29,446 nucleotides of DNA from contig DJRQ01000002.1 of assembly GCA_002440125.1 (NCBI GenBank), forward strand, positions 29,274 to 58,719, read 5' to 3'. Shown in pieces: positions 8,354 through 16,199 of this stretch. The number at the start of each line of letters is the position of its first letter. The stretch's first letter is position 1. The notes under the pieces were generated by a model. It did not search any database and was not told the DNA's origin. It saw only the letters and a program-made list of their open reading frames with translations. A program made the position numbers and the translations under genes. This DNA comes from Caryophanales bacterium UBA6356. Lineage in GTDB: Bacteria > Bacillota_I > Bacilli_A > RFN20 > CAG-826.

Positions 8354-8554
8354 TTATTTCTTGCTGGTAAGCATATCCTCGACTCTCTTTTGGTCGATGC
8401 TGCATAAATAGTAGCCCCCGGATAAGTGCTTACGTTGTTTGCGGGTTTTACGTGGGGCAAGGTGTCCCATACCAGAGTGGTGGACCTTGACTTTGCCACT
8501 CGCGCTGAAGCGAATGCGTTTGCTGAGCGTTTTGCTCGACTTCATTTTCGGCAT
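8354..8554 (-). CDS. rpmI: 50S ribosomal protein L35
   Basis: 66 residues, the normal length for L35. The start MPKMKSSKT and the HLAPRKTRKQRKHL region match the family. I place the start at ATG 8554; in-frame ATGs at 8614 and 8602 lie inside or next to the 3' end of infC and give a non-family extension. 11 nt separate it from infC and 11 from rplT, the standard infC-rpmI-rplT operon. Confidence 0.97.
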   Translation of the reverse strand: MPKMKSSKTLSKRIRFSASGKVKVHHSGMGHLAPRKTRKQRKHLSGGYYLCSIDQKRVEDMLTSKK

Positions 8555-8565
8555 TGTTTTTCCTC

Positions 8566-9114
8566 CTATTTCTTTTTCGGCGCCAAGATGGAATTGTACC
8601 ATTTGCCTTCCCAATAAGGTGCCTTATCGATGGTCGCGATATCTCCAAGGATAGCAACGAACTTATTCATCACTTCCTCGCCGACTTCCTTATGGGAGAG
8701 TTGCCTCCCACGGAAGACGACGCAAACCTGAACCTTGTTTCCCTCTTCGAGGAATTCGCGGCCCTTGCGAGCCTTGGTTTCAAGGTCGTGTTGGCCGATT
8801 TGTGGCGTCAATTGGATTTGTTTAAGTTCCGTGACGTGTTGGTTCTTCCGCGAGATCTTTTGCTGCTTTTGTTGCTCATAGCGAAGTTTCCCGTAATTGA
8901 GAATCTTGCAAACGGGCGGATGGGCGTTCGGAGCGACGCAATAGAGGTCAAGATCGTAGCTGGCTGCCAATTGATTGGCGGCACCACTGGACATTTTCCC
9001 TAATTGCTCGCCATTAGGTCCAATGACAAGAACTTCCGGATAGCGGACGTGCTCATTGATGGGGTCGAAGCGCTTTTCTGGGCGGCGACGATCGCGCGGA
9101 TTGAAGTAAGCGAT
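8566..9114 (-). CDS. infC: translation initiation factor IF-3, AUC start codon
   Basis: 182 residues with the start proposed here; family length is about 170-180. IF-3 keeps ribosomal subunits apart and proofreads start-codon choice. The first in-frame ATG (8992-8994) begins at MSSGAANQL, which is inside the N-terminal domain, and conserved residues continue upstream (INEHVR, then VIGPNGEQLGKM). Tracing the frame back leads to ATC at 9112-9114, preceded by a perfect AGGAGG at 9123-9128 with 8 nt spacing. No ATG, GTG or TTG is near that site. Start codons AUU/AUC/AUA are known for infC in other bacteria and let IF-3 repress its own synthesis. The C-terminal domain is complete and ends in a Lys-rich tail. 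Confidence 0.95.
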   Translation of the reverse strand: MAYFNPRDRRRPEKRFDPINEHVRYPEVLVIGPNGEQLGKMSSGAANQLAASYDLDLYCVAPNAHPPVCKILNYGKLRYEQQKQQKISRKNQHVTELKQIQLTPQIGQHDLETKARKGREFLEEGNKVQVCVVFRGRQLSHKEVGEEVMNKFVAILGDIATIDKAPYWEGKWYNSILAPKKK

Positions 9115-9130
9115 GGTTTTTTCCTCCTTG

Positions 9131-9253
9131 AAGAATAAAATAGCGTGGCCACATTCGCCACGCCCGCAATCAAGACATTATTGATTGTAGCTTAAGCCGA
9201 TCTCTAAGGGGGATCCGGCGAGTTCATGGCGAACTGCTTTCTACTTTATCGAC
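9131..9253 (-). ncRNA. infC-rpmI-rplT leader with attenuator hairpin (L20-leader-like)
   Basis: Between the promoter and infC lies a structured leader of about 120 nt. Read on the minus strand it contains a GTTC/GAAC hairpin, a hairpin with arms CAATCAA and TTGATTG, and last a terminator-like hairpin (9143-9163; arms GCGTGGC and GCCACGC, loop of 7) followed by TATTTTATTCT, just before the ribosome site. This fits the L20-controlled attenuation leader of Firmicutes infC operons. Assignment to the Rfam family is from position and architecture, not from an alignment. Confidence 0.7.
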
Positions 9254-9259
9254 ACTAGC

Positions 9260-9287
9260 ATTATCCTCTCTCTAAGAGAGAATGCAA
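9260..9287 (-). promoter_or_regulatory. infC operon promoter
   Basis: On the minus strand TTGCAT (9282-9287) and GATAAT (9260-9265) are 16 nt apart, placing the transcript start near 9253. The spacer holds a short palindrome, TCTCTC-TTA-GAGAGA. Confidence 0.65.
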
Positions 9288-9382
9288 GTGAATCTAACGA
9301 AAAATCTTTGTTCTCTCGCTTTTCTTCAAGAATGTCTGGAATCGCTATTATCTGTACTATTTTTTGATTTTTAAGATTTTAT

Positions 9383-9428
9383 GCCCTTTATTTGATTTTT
9401 TTCGTGTTTTTCGCTATAAATAAAGGGC
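9383..9428 (+). promoter_or_regulatory. methyltransferase gene promoter enclosed by an 11-bp inverted repeat
   Basis: TTGATT (9392-9397) and TATAAA (9415-9420) are 17 nt apart. The pair is bracketed by perfect inverted repeats GCCCTTTATTT (9383-9393) and AAATAAAGGGC (9418-9428), each touching one promoter box. The promoter call is firm; the operator role of the repeat is inferred. Confidence 0.65.
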
Positions 9429-9462
9429 TGTTACAAAAATAATGCATCGGAAAGGAGTTTAT

Positions 9463-9975
9463 ATGGCTCTACGTTATGCTGTTTACGACACTTTGGCTGG
9501 AGATGTGACGATTATTTCGAAAGAAAAAGCTCTTTCGAACCTTATTTTCGGCGTCCTTGATCCAGCGGAAGCCATTAACGAAGAGAATATTTGTCTTTAT
9601 GACGCCATTATGGAGCTTAACCAGTTCTTTTTTGGGCAAAGGCATTCCTTCGACATTCCCCTTGACCCCGATGGCACTCCTTTTGAGAAGAAGGTCTATG
9701 AATATGTTTCTACGATTCCTTATGGTTCCACGAAAACTTATGAAGAGGTCGCGGAAGCGGTTGGGGAACCTCGCGGCGCTCGAGCCGTTTTAATGGCCCT
9801 TAATAGAAATCCTCTTCCGGTGTTCATCCCTTGCCATCGAGTCGTTGGCAAAAGCGGTGAGATGATGGGATATGTTGGAGGGCTTGAACTCAAAAAGAAA
9901 CTTCTCCATTTGGAAGCGGCCAATCTCGATCGTCATTTTGGGAATGGTTCTTTCGTTCAAATGGCGCGTGATTGA
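9463..9975 (+). CDS. ogt: methylated-DNA--protein-cysteine methyltransferase
   Basis: 170 residues. This suicide repair protein moves the alkyl group from O6-alkylguanine in DNA to its own cysteine. The acceptor is Cys124 in the signature IPCHRVV, preceded by the family's IPYGSTKTYEEVA helix-turn-helix region and the RAVLMALNRNP arginine-finger helix. There is no Ada-type N-terminal regulatory domain, so it is the stand-alone Ogt/Mgt form. The start is ATG 9463, 6 nt after AAAGGAG; an upstream ATG at 9442 has no ribosome site. It is a single-gene unit with its own promoter and a bidirectional terminator. Symbol is generic; ogt and adaB-type proteins are hard to separate by sequence alone. Confidence 0.93.
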   Translation: MALRYAVYDTLAGDVTIISKEKALSNLIFGVLDPAEAINEENICLYDAIMELNQFFFGQRHSFDIPLDPDGTPFEKKVYEYVSTIPYGSTKTYEEVAEAVGEPRGARAVLMALNRNPLPVFIPCHRVVGKSGEMMGYVGGLELKKKLLHLEAANLDRHFGNGSFVQMARD

Positions 9976-9985
9976 TAGGGAAAAC

Positions 9986-10016
9986 AAAAAACCAGAGCCT
10001 CGCGGTTCTGGTTTTT
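9986..10016. terminator. bidirectional intrinsic terminator between ogt and thrS
   Basis: ACCAGAGCC pairs with GGTTCTGGT (one G-T pair) around a TCGC tetraloop, with an A-run before and a T-run after. It serves both the methyltransferase gene and thrS, which converge here. Confidence 0.92.
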
Positions 10017-10033
10017 CTTATTTTTCTTCGTTC

Positions 10034-11938
10034 CTAATAACGGAGTTTTTTATCGATGGATTCGTGGATTCTCTTCTTGAAATCCTCGAAGGATAGGGTG
10101 ATTTGCTCTTCGCTTCCATAGGTTCGATAGGTGACGGCATTGTTTTGCGCCTCTTTTTCGCCTACCACAAGGGTGAACGGAATCTTATTCACTTGGCTAT
10201 TACGAAGTCGATAGCCAAGTTTTTCATCGCCATCGTCGACACGGCTTCGTATGCCTTCTTTAAAGAGAAGGTCATTGATTTTATGGGCATATTCCCCATG
10301 GACTTTGGAATTGACGGGCAATATGTTCACTTGGACTGGCGCTAACCAAGTGGGGAAGGCGCCGCCATAATTCTCGGTGATAATTCCGATAAAGCGTTCG
10401 ACTGAGCCAAACACTACGCGATGGAGCATGACCGGCTCTTTCTTTTGACCATCTTGGTCGATATAGGTGCAACCGAAACGGTGGGGGAGGTTAACATCGA
10501 GTTGGATGGTGCCGCATTGCCACGTTCTCCCCATCGAATCACGGAGCTTGAAGTCAAGCTTCGGTCCGTAGAAGGCGCCGTCGCCAGGATTTATTTCGTA
10601 GGTGTGGCCGCTGTCTTTGCAAGCCTGAGCCAAAGCCTTTTCGCTTGTCTCCCAGAATTCTTTCTCGCCGATATAGTCATCCGGTCTTGTGCTTAATACG
10701 ATGTGGTAGGAAAGGCCGAAGACATCGTAGACTTCATCGAAGAGGGCCATGATTCTTTTGACTTCATCCTCGATTTGATCCGGCCTTAAAAGAATATGGG
10801 CGTCGTCTTGAGTGAAAGCGCGCACACGGAATAAGCCATTCAACGCCCCACTCGCTTCGTGGCGGTGGACATGACCGAGTTCGGCGTAACGAAGCGGTAA
10901 GTCTTTATAACTGTGGATGTCATTTTTATATACCAAAAGGGCTCCTGGGCAGTTCATCGGCTTGATGGCGAAGTCCTTTCCGTCGATTTTGGTCGTATAC
11001 ATATTTTCTTTATAGTGGTCCCAATGGCCGCTTATCTCCCAAAGCTCACGCGAGAGCATGGTTGGAGTCTCAATTTCAAGATAGCCGTAGCGGCGATGGA
11101 TTTCGTGCCAATAGTCGAGCAATGAGTTTTTTAGAACCATTCCGTTTGGCAAGAAGAAAGGGAAACCTGGGCCGTAATCGCTAATGAAGAAGAGGCCTAA
11201 GTCGCGGCCGAGCTTTCGATGATCGTTCGCTTTCCTTCTTTCTAAGACTTCGAGGTGTTCTTTCAAAGCCTCTTCACTCCACCAAGAGGTACCATAGATG
11301 CGGGTGAGTTGCTTGTTTTTGCTATCGCCTCTCCAATAGGCCCCAGCCACGCTTAAAAGCTTGAAATGCTTAATATAACCGGTGCTCGGGAGATGAGGAC
11401 CTCTACAGAAATCGGTATAGTCGCCTTGGGTATAAATGCTAAGAAGTTCGTTCTTGTGCTCGCTAATAAGTTCTTCTTTGTATTCGTTGCCTTTAAATAT
11501 TTGAGCGGCTTCTTCGGCGCTTACTTCTTTACGGACGAAAGGAGCGTTTTCTTTTGCGCATTTCCTCATTTCCTCTTCGATCTTCGGGAAATCGTTTTCG
11601 GTGATGGCGTTGTTCTTGCCTAAATCGACATCGTAATAGAAGCCTTCTTCGATGGCTGGGCCGAAACCGAATTTGATGCCTGGATAGAGATGGGTGAGGG
11701 CTTCTGCCATCAAATGGCTTGTGCTATGGTTAAGAATCGCGAAACCTTCTGGACTATTCTCTTCGATAAATTCGATCTTTTCTCCCTCATGAAGAAGGTC
11801 ACGCAAATCGCTTTCCTTACCGTTTATCTTGATGGCGATGACTTCTTTTTTCTTTTCCGGGAGCAATGCTTTTAAAGCGGTAAAACCGCTCGCTCCTTCC
11901 GGGACTTCATACTCTTTCTCGTTAAATAGGATATGCAT
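10034..11938 (-). CDS. thrS: threonyl-tRNA synthetase
   Basis: 634 residues, normal for bacterial ThrRS. It charges tRNA-Thr in the cytoplasm. Domains in order: TGS (about 1-60), N-terminal editing domain with the HxxxH motif in NHSTSHL (Ser-tRNA-Thr hydrolysis), class II catalytic core with the zinc-cysteine motif MNCPG, motif 2 (FRVRAFTQDDAH), motif 3 ending in GSVERFIGI, and a C-terminal anticodon-binding domain. The start is ATG 11938 (AAGG 5 nt upstream); an in-frame start at 12004 would run through the T-box terminator. Expression should rise when uncharged tRNA-Thr accumulates, through the T-box leader. Confidence 0.97.
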   Translation of the reverse strand: MHILFNEKEYEVPEGASGFTALKALLPEKKKEVIAIKINGKESDLRDLLHEGEKIEFIEENSPEGFAILNHSTSHLMAEALTHLYPGIKFGFGPAIEEGFYYDVDLGKNNAITENDFPKIEEEMRKCAKENAPFVRKEVSAEEAAQIFKGNEYKEELISEHKNELLSIYTQGDYTDFCRGPHLPSTGYIKHFKLLSVAGAYWRGDSKNKQLTRIYGTSWWSEEALKEHLEVLERRKANDHRKLGRDLGLFFISDYGPGFPFFLPNGMVLKNSLLDYWHEIHRRYGYLEIETPTMLSRELWEISGHWDHYKENMYTTKIDGKDFAIKPMNCPGALLVYKNDIHSYKDLPLRYAELGHVHRHEASGALNGLFRVRAFTQDDAHILLRPDQIEDEVKRIMALFDEVYDVFGLSYHIVLSTRPDDYIGEKEFWETSEKALAQACKDSGHTYEINPGDGAFYGPKLDFKLRDSMGRTWQCGTIQLDVNLPHRFGCTYIDQDGQKKEPVMLHRVVFGSVERFIGIITENYGGAFPTWLAPVQVNILPVNSKVHGEYAHKINDLLFKEGIRSRVDDGDEKLGYRLRNSQVNKIPFTLVVGEKEAQNNAVTYRTYGSEEQITLSFEDFKKRIHESIDKKLRY

Positions 11939-11956
11939 ATAAGCCTTTCCGGGCGC

Positions 11957-12135
11957 AAAATAAAACGCCCTTAATTCACTAAGGACGCTTCCGCGCGGTA
12001 CCACCTTGTTTCGTCAAGATCCTGACGCTCTTTCCCTTCTTAACGCGAACGGGTGACGCTAGGCTTATTTCGTCTAGGGCTCGGGAGTGGTACTCCATAG
12101 GGCTATAGCCCTTTGAGCGTGTCTCCTTCAACGCA
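11957..12135 (-). promoter_or_regulatory. T-box riboswitch upstream of thrS
   Basis: On the minus strand the T-box core AGGTGGTACCGCG (within 11994-12007) is followed by an intrinsic terminator (stem 11966-11987, then TTTTATTTT). The T-box core can pair with the 5' side of that stem to form the antiterminator when uncharged tRNA binds. A stem-I candidate spans about 12056-12120 (ACGCT/AGCGT base, AGGGCT/AGCCCT above). Thr codons suited as specifier are ACG at 12071-12073 in the 3' internal loop and ACC at 12089-12091 in the apical part; I cannot decide between them. Confidence 0.9.
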
Positions 12136-12140
12136 CCTCT

Positions 12141-12168
12141 ATTCTAGGAAGCGCCTTTTCGATGTCAA
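12141..12168 (-). promoter_or_regulatory. thrS promoter
   Basis: On the minus strand TTGACA (12163-12168) and TAGAAT (12141-12146) are 16 nt apart, placing the transcript start near 12135, at the front of the T-box leader. Confidence 0.85.
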
Positions 12169-12294
12169 GACTCTCTTGCGGTTATTTTTAAAAGGCTTTA
12201 AGACAAAGAATCGAGAAAAAAAGCTTTCATGCGATCCGCAGTCCTTCTTAGATATGGAAAAGTTCCCTGTCTTCTTTCTTTGGTGGATGCTTCT

Positions 12295-13749
12295 TCAATC
12301 GATATCCTTCGCGGATATGGCATTGACGATGCGCATGAAGTTGGTTTTGCCCGCTCCAGTGGGGGTGCCGCCGGCGATGATGATCGGCGAACCTTGAGGG
12401 ATACCCAAATCGCGGGCGACTTTAAGGGCCAACGCTTCCATCTCCTCGATGAAGTCCGGCATACTCGTTTTGATAAGATGCGAGTAGACGCCCCAATACC
12501 ATGCGGATTCTAGACACGCTTTGCGACTATTGGTAATGGAAACGATAGGGCAAGAAGGCCTGGCTTTCGAAATTCTTTGAGAACTTCTTCCCGTTTGAGA
12601 GAAGTTCACAATGAGCTTAGCGCCAATAAGGAGAGCGGTATTCGCAATGCTATTGGCCAATGCGTCATTCACCGTTCTTGTGGAGGAATCGAAGGCTTCC
12701 TTTGCCAAATTTTCGTAAGGGAGTTCCCTTTCCATGGCAATAGCAATTCTCTTTTGCATTTGCACCGATTCCGAAGGGTATTTTCCGGAGGCGCTTTCCC
12801 CACTTAGCATCACGCAGTCGCTGGATTCATCGATCGCAGTGGCGACGTCGCTTACTTCGGCTCGGGTGGGGCGGGGGTGGGAGGTCATGCTATCGAGCAT
12901 TTGAGTTGCGGTGATGACAGGCTTTCCGAGTTTTCGGCAAAGCTTGATGATTCGTCTTTGAATAAGAGGGACGTTTTCCGGCGGGATTTCATCGCCTAAG
13001 TCCCCCCGAGCGACCATAATGCCATCGGCAACTTTGACGATTTCATCGATTTTTCTAACGCCTTCTGGGTTTTCTATTTTGGCAAACACTGGAATATCGG
13101 GTTTCCCATATTTTGCTAGAATGGCCTTTAAATCGCGGATATCTTCGGGTCGACGGACAAAAGAAGCGAAGACGCCATCGACGTTGTGCTCGCATCCAAA
13201 TTCGAGGTCCTTTTCATCTTGAGCGCTGATGAAGGGCATCGAAAGATCGCTATTGGGGATGTTCATTCCTTTTTGATCTTTCAAAGGATGATCGTTTTCT
13301 GCTATGACGACGATTTCTCTTTCCTTTTCATCTTTTTCTTTGACTTTTAGGATAAGGTTTCCGTCATCGCAAAGGATGGGATCGCCAATTTTAACATCAT
13401 CGTAAAGGCCGCTATAGCTGCAAGAGAATTTGCTGGAATTTCCGAGCATGGGCTTCATGGTGATGCGAATGGTTTGGCCTTTCTTGATTTCAATAACCCC
13501 ATTTTCCATATAGCCGGTTCGAATTTCTGGACCTTTGGTATCGAGACAAACTGGTACGTAAATGCCTTCTTTCTCGAGGTTTCGAATGATTTTAATCTTT
13601 TCAAGCTGTTCTTCATGGGTGCCATGAGAAAAGTTGATTCTCATGACGTCCATGCCTGCTTCGTAGAGCTTCCGAATCATTTCCGGCGTATCGCTGGCGG
13701 GTCCGATGGTGCAAACTATTTTCGTTCTTTTTTCTATATGAAGTGACAT
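12295..13749 (-). CDS. pyk: pyruvate kinase
   Basis: 484 residues. Converts phosphoenolpyruvate and ADP to pyruvate and ATP, the last step of glycolysis. Seen: INFSHG and the N-terminal barrel start, a B domain (about 70-170), the catalytic lysine in FAKIENPEG, the metal-binding GDLGDEIP, the TATQMLDSM substrate motif, and a complete C domain. It lacks the extra C-terminal PEP-utiliser-like domain of the Bacillus enzyme, so it is the short form. It follows pfkA by 8 nt, with AGGGGA before its ATG, so both glycolytic control-point enzymes are made from one mRNA. No convincing terminator hairpin is visible in the roughly 125 bases after it. Confidence 0.97.
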   Translation of the reverse strand: MSLHIEKRTKIVCTIGPASDTPEMIRKLYEAGMDVMRINFSHGTHEEQLEKIKIIRNLEKEGIYVPVCLDTKGPEIRTGYMENGVIEIKKGQTIRITMKPMLGNSSKFSCSYSGLYDDVKIGDPILCDDGNLILKVKEKDEKEREIVVIAENDHPLKDQKGMNIPNSDLSMPFISAQDEKDLEFGCEHNVDGVFASFVRRPEDIRDLKAILAKYGKPDIPVFAKIENPEGVRKIDEIVKVADGIMVARGDLGDEIPPENVPLIQRRIIKLCRKLGKPVITATQMLDSMTSHPRPTRAEVSDVATAIDESSDCVMLSGESASGKYPSESVQMQKRIAIAMERELPYENLAKEAFDSSTRTVNDALANSIANTALLIGAKLIVNFSQTGRSSQRISKARPSCPIVSITNSRKACLESAWYWGVYSHLIKTSMPDFIEEMEALALKVARDLGIPQGSPIIIAGGTPTGAGKTNFMRIVNAISAKDID

Positions 13750-13757
13750 AGATTCCC

Positions 13758-14723
13758 CTATTTCAAAATGTCGATGAGCCTTAGCATGGAAATGTGCTTA
13801 TCACGTGGAAGTTTGAGGGCTTCGTAGATGTCGTAGCTTACAATCTCGTTATTGACGATGCCAACGCAAATGCCGCCCTTTCCTTCCAAGAGGCAATCGA
13901 CTGCGTAAGCGCCCATGCGAGCGGCTAAAACTCTGTCGAAAGCGCTTGGCGAACCTCCTCTTTGGACGTGCCCCAAGACGGTTGCTCGGGTATCGAAGCC
14001 GGTGTTTTCCTGCACTTTCTTTGCGAATGCGTGGATATCCGGATAGAGTTTTTCGCTTACGATGACGATCGCTCGCTTGTCTTCTTTCGACTCGCGCATT
14101 TTTCGTAAGACGGTGAAGACTTCTTCCTCGGGTATTGGATGGTCTGGCGTCAAAATCATCTCGGCGCCTTCGGCGATGCCGCTAAATAAGGCAAGATCGC
14201 CACAATGATTCCCCATGACTTCGACGATGGAGCAGCGGGAGTGGCTTTCGGTGGTGTCGCGGATTTTATCCACGCAGTCGATGATGGTGTTTAAGCATGT
14301 GTCAAAACCGATCGTGTAATCGGTGGACGCGATGTCGTTATCGATGGTGCCAGGAAGACCGACGCAGTTAATGCCCATTTCCGTGAGTTTTTTCGCCCCC
14401 ATGTAGGAACCATCGCCACCGACGACAACCAGTGCTTCGATACCGAATTTTCGTAGTTCTTCGACCGCCTTCTTTCGGACATTCTCTTCTTTGAATTCGG
14501 GAAGACGCGCTGTGCGTAGGATCGTTCCGCCTCGGTTTACGATGTCGCTAACGGATTCGCGATCCATCTTCACGATTTCGCCGTTGACGAGTCCTTTGTA
14601 ACCGTCGTAAATCCCATAGACTTCTAATCCATGGGCAAGTCCCGAACGGACAACCGCCCGAATGGCGCAATTCATGCCAGGAGCATCGCCCCCTGAAGTC
14701 AAAATCCCAATGCGTTTAACCAT
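13758..14723 (-). CDS. pfkA: ATP-dependent 6-phosphofructokinase
   Basis: 321 residues, standard for bacterial PfkA. Phosphorylates fructose 6-phosphate, the committed step of glycolysis. Seen: the ATP loop TSGGDAPGMN (about 9-18), GGDGSYMGA, and the catalytic PGTIDNDI. Glycines at the two positions that separate ATP from pyrophosphate users (GGDGS and PGTID) indicate ATP as donor. The start is ATG 14723 behind AAAGGAGAG; an upstream in-frame start at 14792 would cover the promoter. First gene of pfkA-pyk, with a palindrome on its -35 region. Confidence 0.97.
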   Translation of the reverse strand: MVKRIGILTSGGDAPGMNCAIRAVVRSGLAHGLEVYGIYDGYKGLVNGEIVKMDRESVSDIVNRGGTILRTARLPEFKEENVRKKAVEELRKFGIEALVVVGGDGSYMGAKKLTEMGINCVGLPGTIDNDIASTDYTIGFDTCLNTIIDCVDKIRDTTESHSRCSIVEVMGNHCGDLALFSGIAEGAEMILTPDHPIPEEEVFTVLRKMRESKEDKRAIVIVSEKLYPDIHAFAKKVQENTGFDTRATVLGHVQRGGSPSAFDRVLAARMGAYAVDCLLEGKGGICVGIVNNEIVSYDIYEALKLPRDKHISMLRLIDILK

Positions 14724-14745
14724 CTCTTCTCTCCTTTGCCCGACT

Positions 14746-14780
14746 ATTATAATAAATCGAAGTGCACTATTAAAATAGTG
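14746..14780 (-). promoter_or_regulatory. pfkA-pyk promoter with overlapping palindromic operator candidate
   Basis: On the minus strand TTTAAT (14769-14774) and TATAAT (14746-14751) are 17 nt apart. A 16-bp palindrome at 14765-14780 (arms CACTATT and AATAGTG, 2-nt centre) covers the weak -35, as a repressor site would. The regulator is unknown. Confidence 0.65.
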
Positions 14781-14919
14781 AGAGAAAGCCAAAAGCCTCT
14801 CTTGGCTTAAAAATTAGATGTTGATATTTCTCCTCTTTCTCAATCTCTTGCCTTTTTTCGAGCGTTCCCTACGAAATTGCCTCATTAGACAACTTCATCT
14901 CTCTTTCTTCGCTCGAAGG

Positions 14920-14928
14920 TGCTAAGAT
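14920..14928 (+). promoter_or_regulatory. dnaB promoter, extended -10, leaderless geometry
   Basis: TGC-TAAGAT is an extended -10 element ending 6 nt before the dnaB ATG (14935). The intervening AACCGC holds no ribosome site, and no good -35 is present, as is common for extended -10 promoters. Confidence 0.55.
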
Positions 14929-14934
14929 AACCGC

Positions 14935-16185
14935 ATGATTTTAGTGAGTCCGAGCGATACTTTCGAAGTCTCGAAAATGAGCCTTATTAGCGAAACCGAT
15001 AAAGAGGTTCTTTTGGATTTTTACGCTCCGATCGTAGGAGCGAAAAACGTCCTTTTTTATTTGCTGCTCCTTCGATTGGAACCTTTGTCCACAAAGACTT
15101 ATTCGGAGTTTTTCACGGCCTATCAAATCTCTCAAAGCGAATTCGTTCGCGGCTTTCCTTCTTTGGAGGCGATTGGCCTTGTGAAGACTTTCCTTAGAAA
15201 AGGAGAGGCTCGAAACCATTATTTGTACCGTCTTTACGCTCCCAAAACGCCCGCCGAGTTCTTTTCCAATGAGCTTTTGAATGCGCTTTTGATTCGCTTC
15301 GTCGATGAGAAAGAAAGAGAGGCTTTGAAGCAAAAGTACGCCCTTAAAACGCAAGATCTTTCTTCTTTCGAGGAAGTGAGCGCGGACTTCTCTTCCTATT
15401 TTCAACTTGATCCCTCGTCTCTTCCTCCTCTTGAAGGGGCTTCGGAAAAGACGCTTGCTCGCCAAACGGGGAATCTTAAATTATATTTTGACGTGAATTC
15501 TTTCTTTCTCGCTCTCCAAAAGGACCTTCCAGAAGTGACGCGCTCTTCTTTAAGCCAAGAAGAAATCGTTCATATCGCCCGCATCGCCACGCTTCATAAT
15601 CTTGACGAAGAAGCCATCGCTTCTTTTGCGGCTCGTTCTTTCGAACCGAACGAACTTCCAGGCCATAAAGTCAATATCGAACGTTTACGACAAATCGCTT
15701 TGGATAATTCTGATCTTCGCTTTGCTAAAAAAGATCCTCTTCTTGCGACCGAAAGCAACGTTTCCGGCACTTCCTCTTACGCCAAAACAATCCGCCGCAT
15801 GGACAAAACCGGTTCCATTCAATTCTTGTCGATATTGCAAAAAGGACACAAACCCGCCAAGAGCGATTTAGTCCTTATCGATCGACTCGTGAATGACATT
15901 GGCCTTCCCGAAAGCGTTGTAAACGCCTTGATTTTCTTCACCCTTTCGACAAACGATAATAATTTGAATCCCAATTACGTGGAGAAAGTTGGCGCTTCCT
16001 TGGTACGGGCTGGCATCACCAACGCTCTCGATGCCTTGAATTATCTCGGAGGCAATTCTTCTAAACGGAAAAAGATGATAAAACCACAACAACCGAAGCC
16101 TGAAACAAGAAGCCTTCCCAAAGAAACTCTTGAAAAGAAAGCAGAAACCCAAGACGATTTTGACGATATATTGGATTCTTTATAA
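14935..16185 (+). CDS. dnaB: DnaB-type replication initiation and membrane attachment protein
   Basis: 416 residues, about 50 shorter than Bacillus DnaB (this is the Firmicutes primosomal DnaB, not the E. coli helicase of the same name). With DnaD and DnaI it loads the replicative helicase at oriC. The N-terminal half has the winged-helix-like segment (LLDFYAPIVGAKNVLFYLLL); the C-terminal part (about 300-375) matches a DnaD-like helical domain with NALIFFTLSTNDN; then comes a basic/acidic low-complexity tail. Assignment rests on this and on dnaI following 14 nt later, as in Bacillus. The first ATG is used; the -10 box sits directly before it. Confidence 0.85.
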   Translation: MILVSPSDTFEVSKMSLISETDKEVLLDFYAPIVGAKNVLFYLLLLRLEPLSTKTYSEFFTAYQISQSEFVRGFPSLEAIGLVKTFLRKGEARNHYLYRLYAPKTPAEFFSNELLNALLIRFVDEKEREALKQKYALKTQDLSSFEEVSADFSSYFQLDPSSLPPLEGASEKTLARQTGNLKLYFDVNSFFLALQKDLPEVTRSSLSQEEIVHIARIATLHNLDEEAIASFAARSFEPNELPGHKVNIERLRQIALDNSDLRFAKKDPLLATESNVSGTSSYAKTIRRMDKTGSIQFLSILQKGHKPAKSDLVLIDRLVNDIGLPESVVNALIFFTLSTNDNNLNPNYVEKVGASLVRAGITNALDALNYLGGNSSKRKKMIKPQQPKPETRSLPKETLEKKAETQDDFDDILDSL

Positions 16186-16199
16186 AGGAGAGGGGATTT

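Noticed and set aside
8555..8614. Longer start for rpmI
   Set aside because: The additional 20 residues overlap infC and are absent from L35 proteins; MPKMKSS is the family start.
12200..12294. Possible pyk terminator (small TGCG/CGCA hairpin and a run of T on the minus strand near 12215)
   Set aside because: The stem is only 4 bp and is separated from the T-run, too weak to call.
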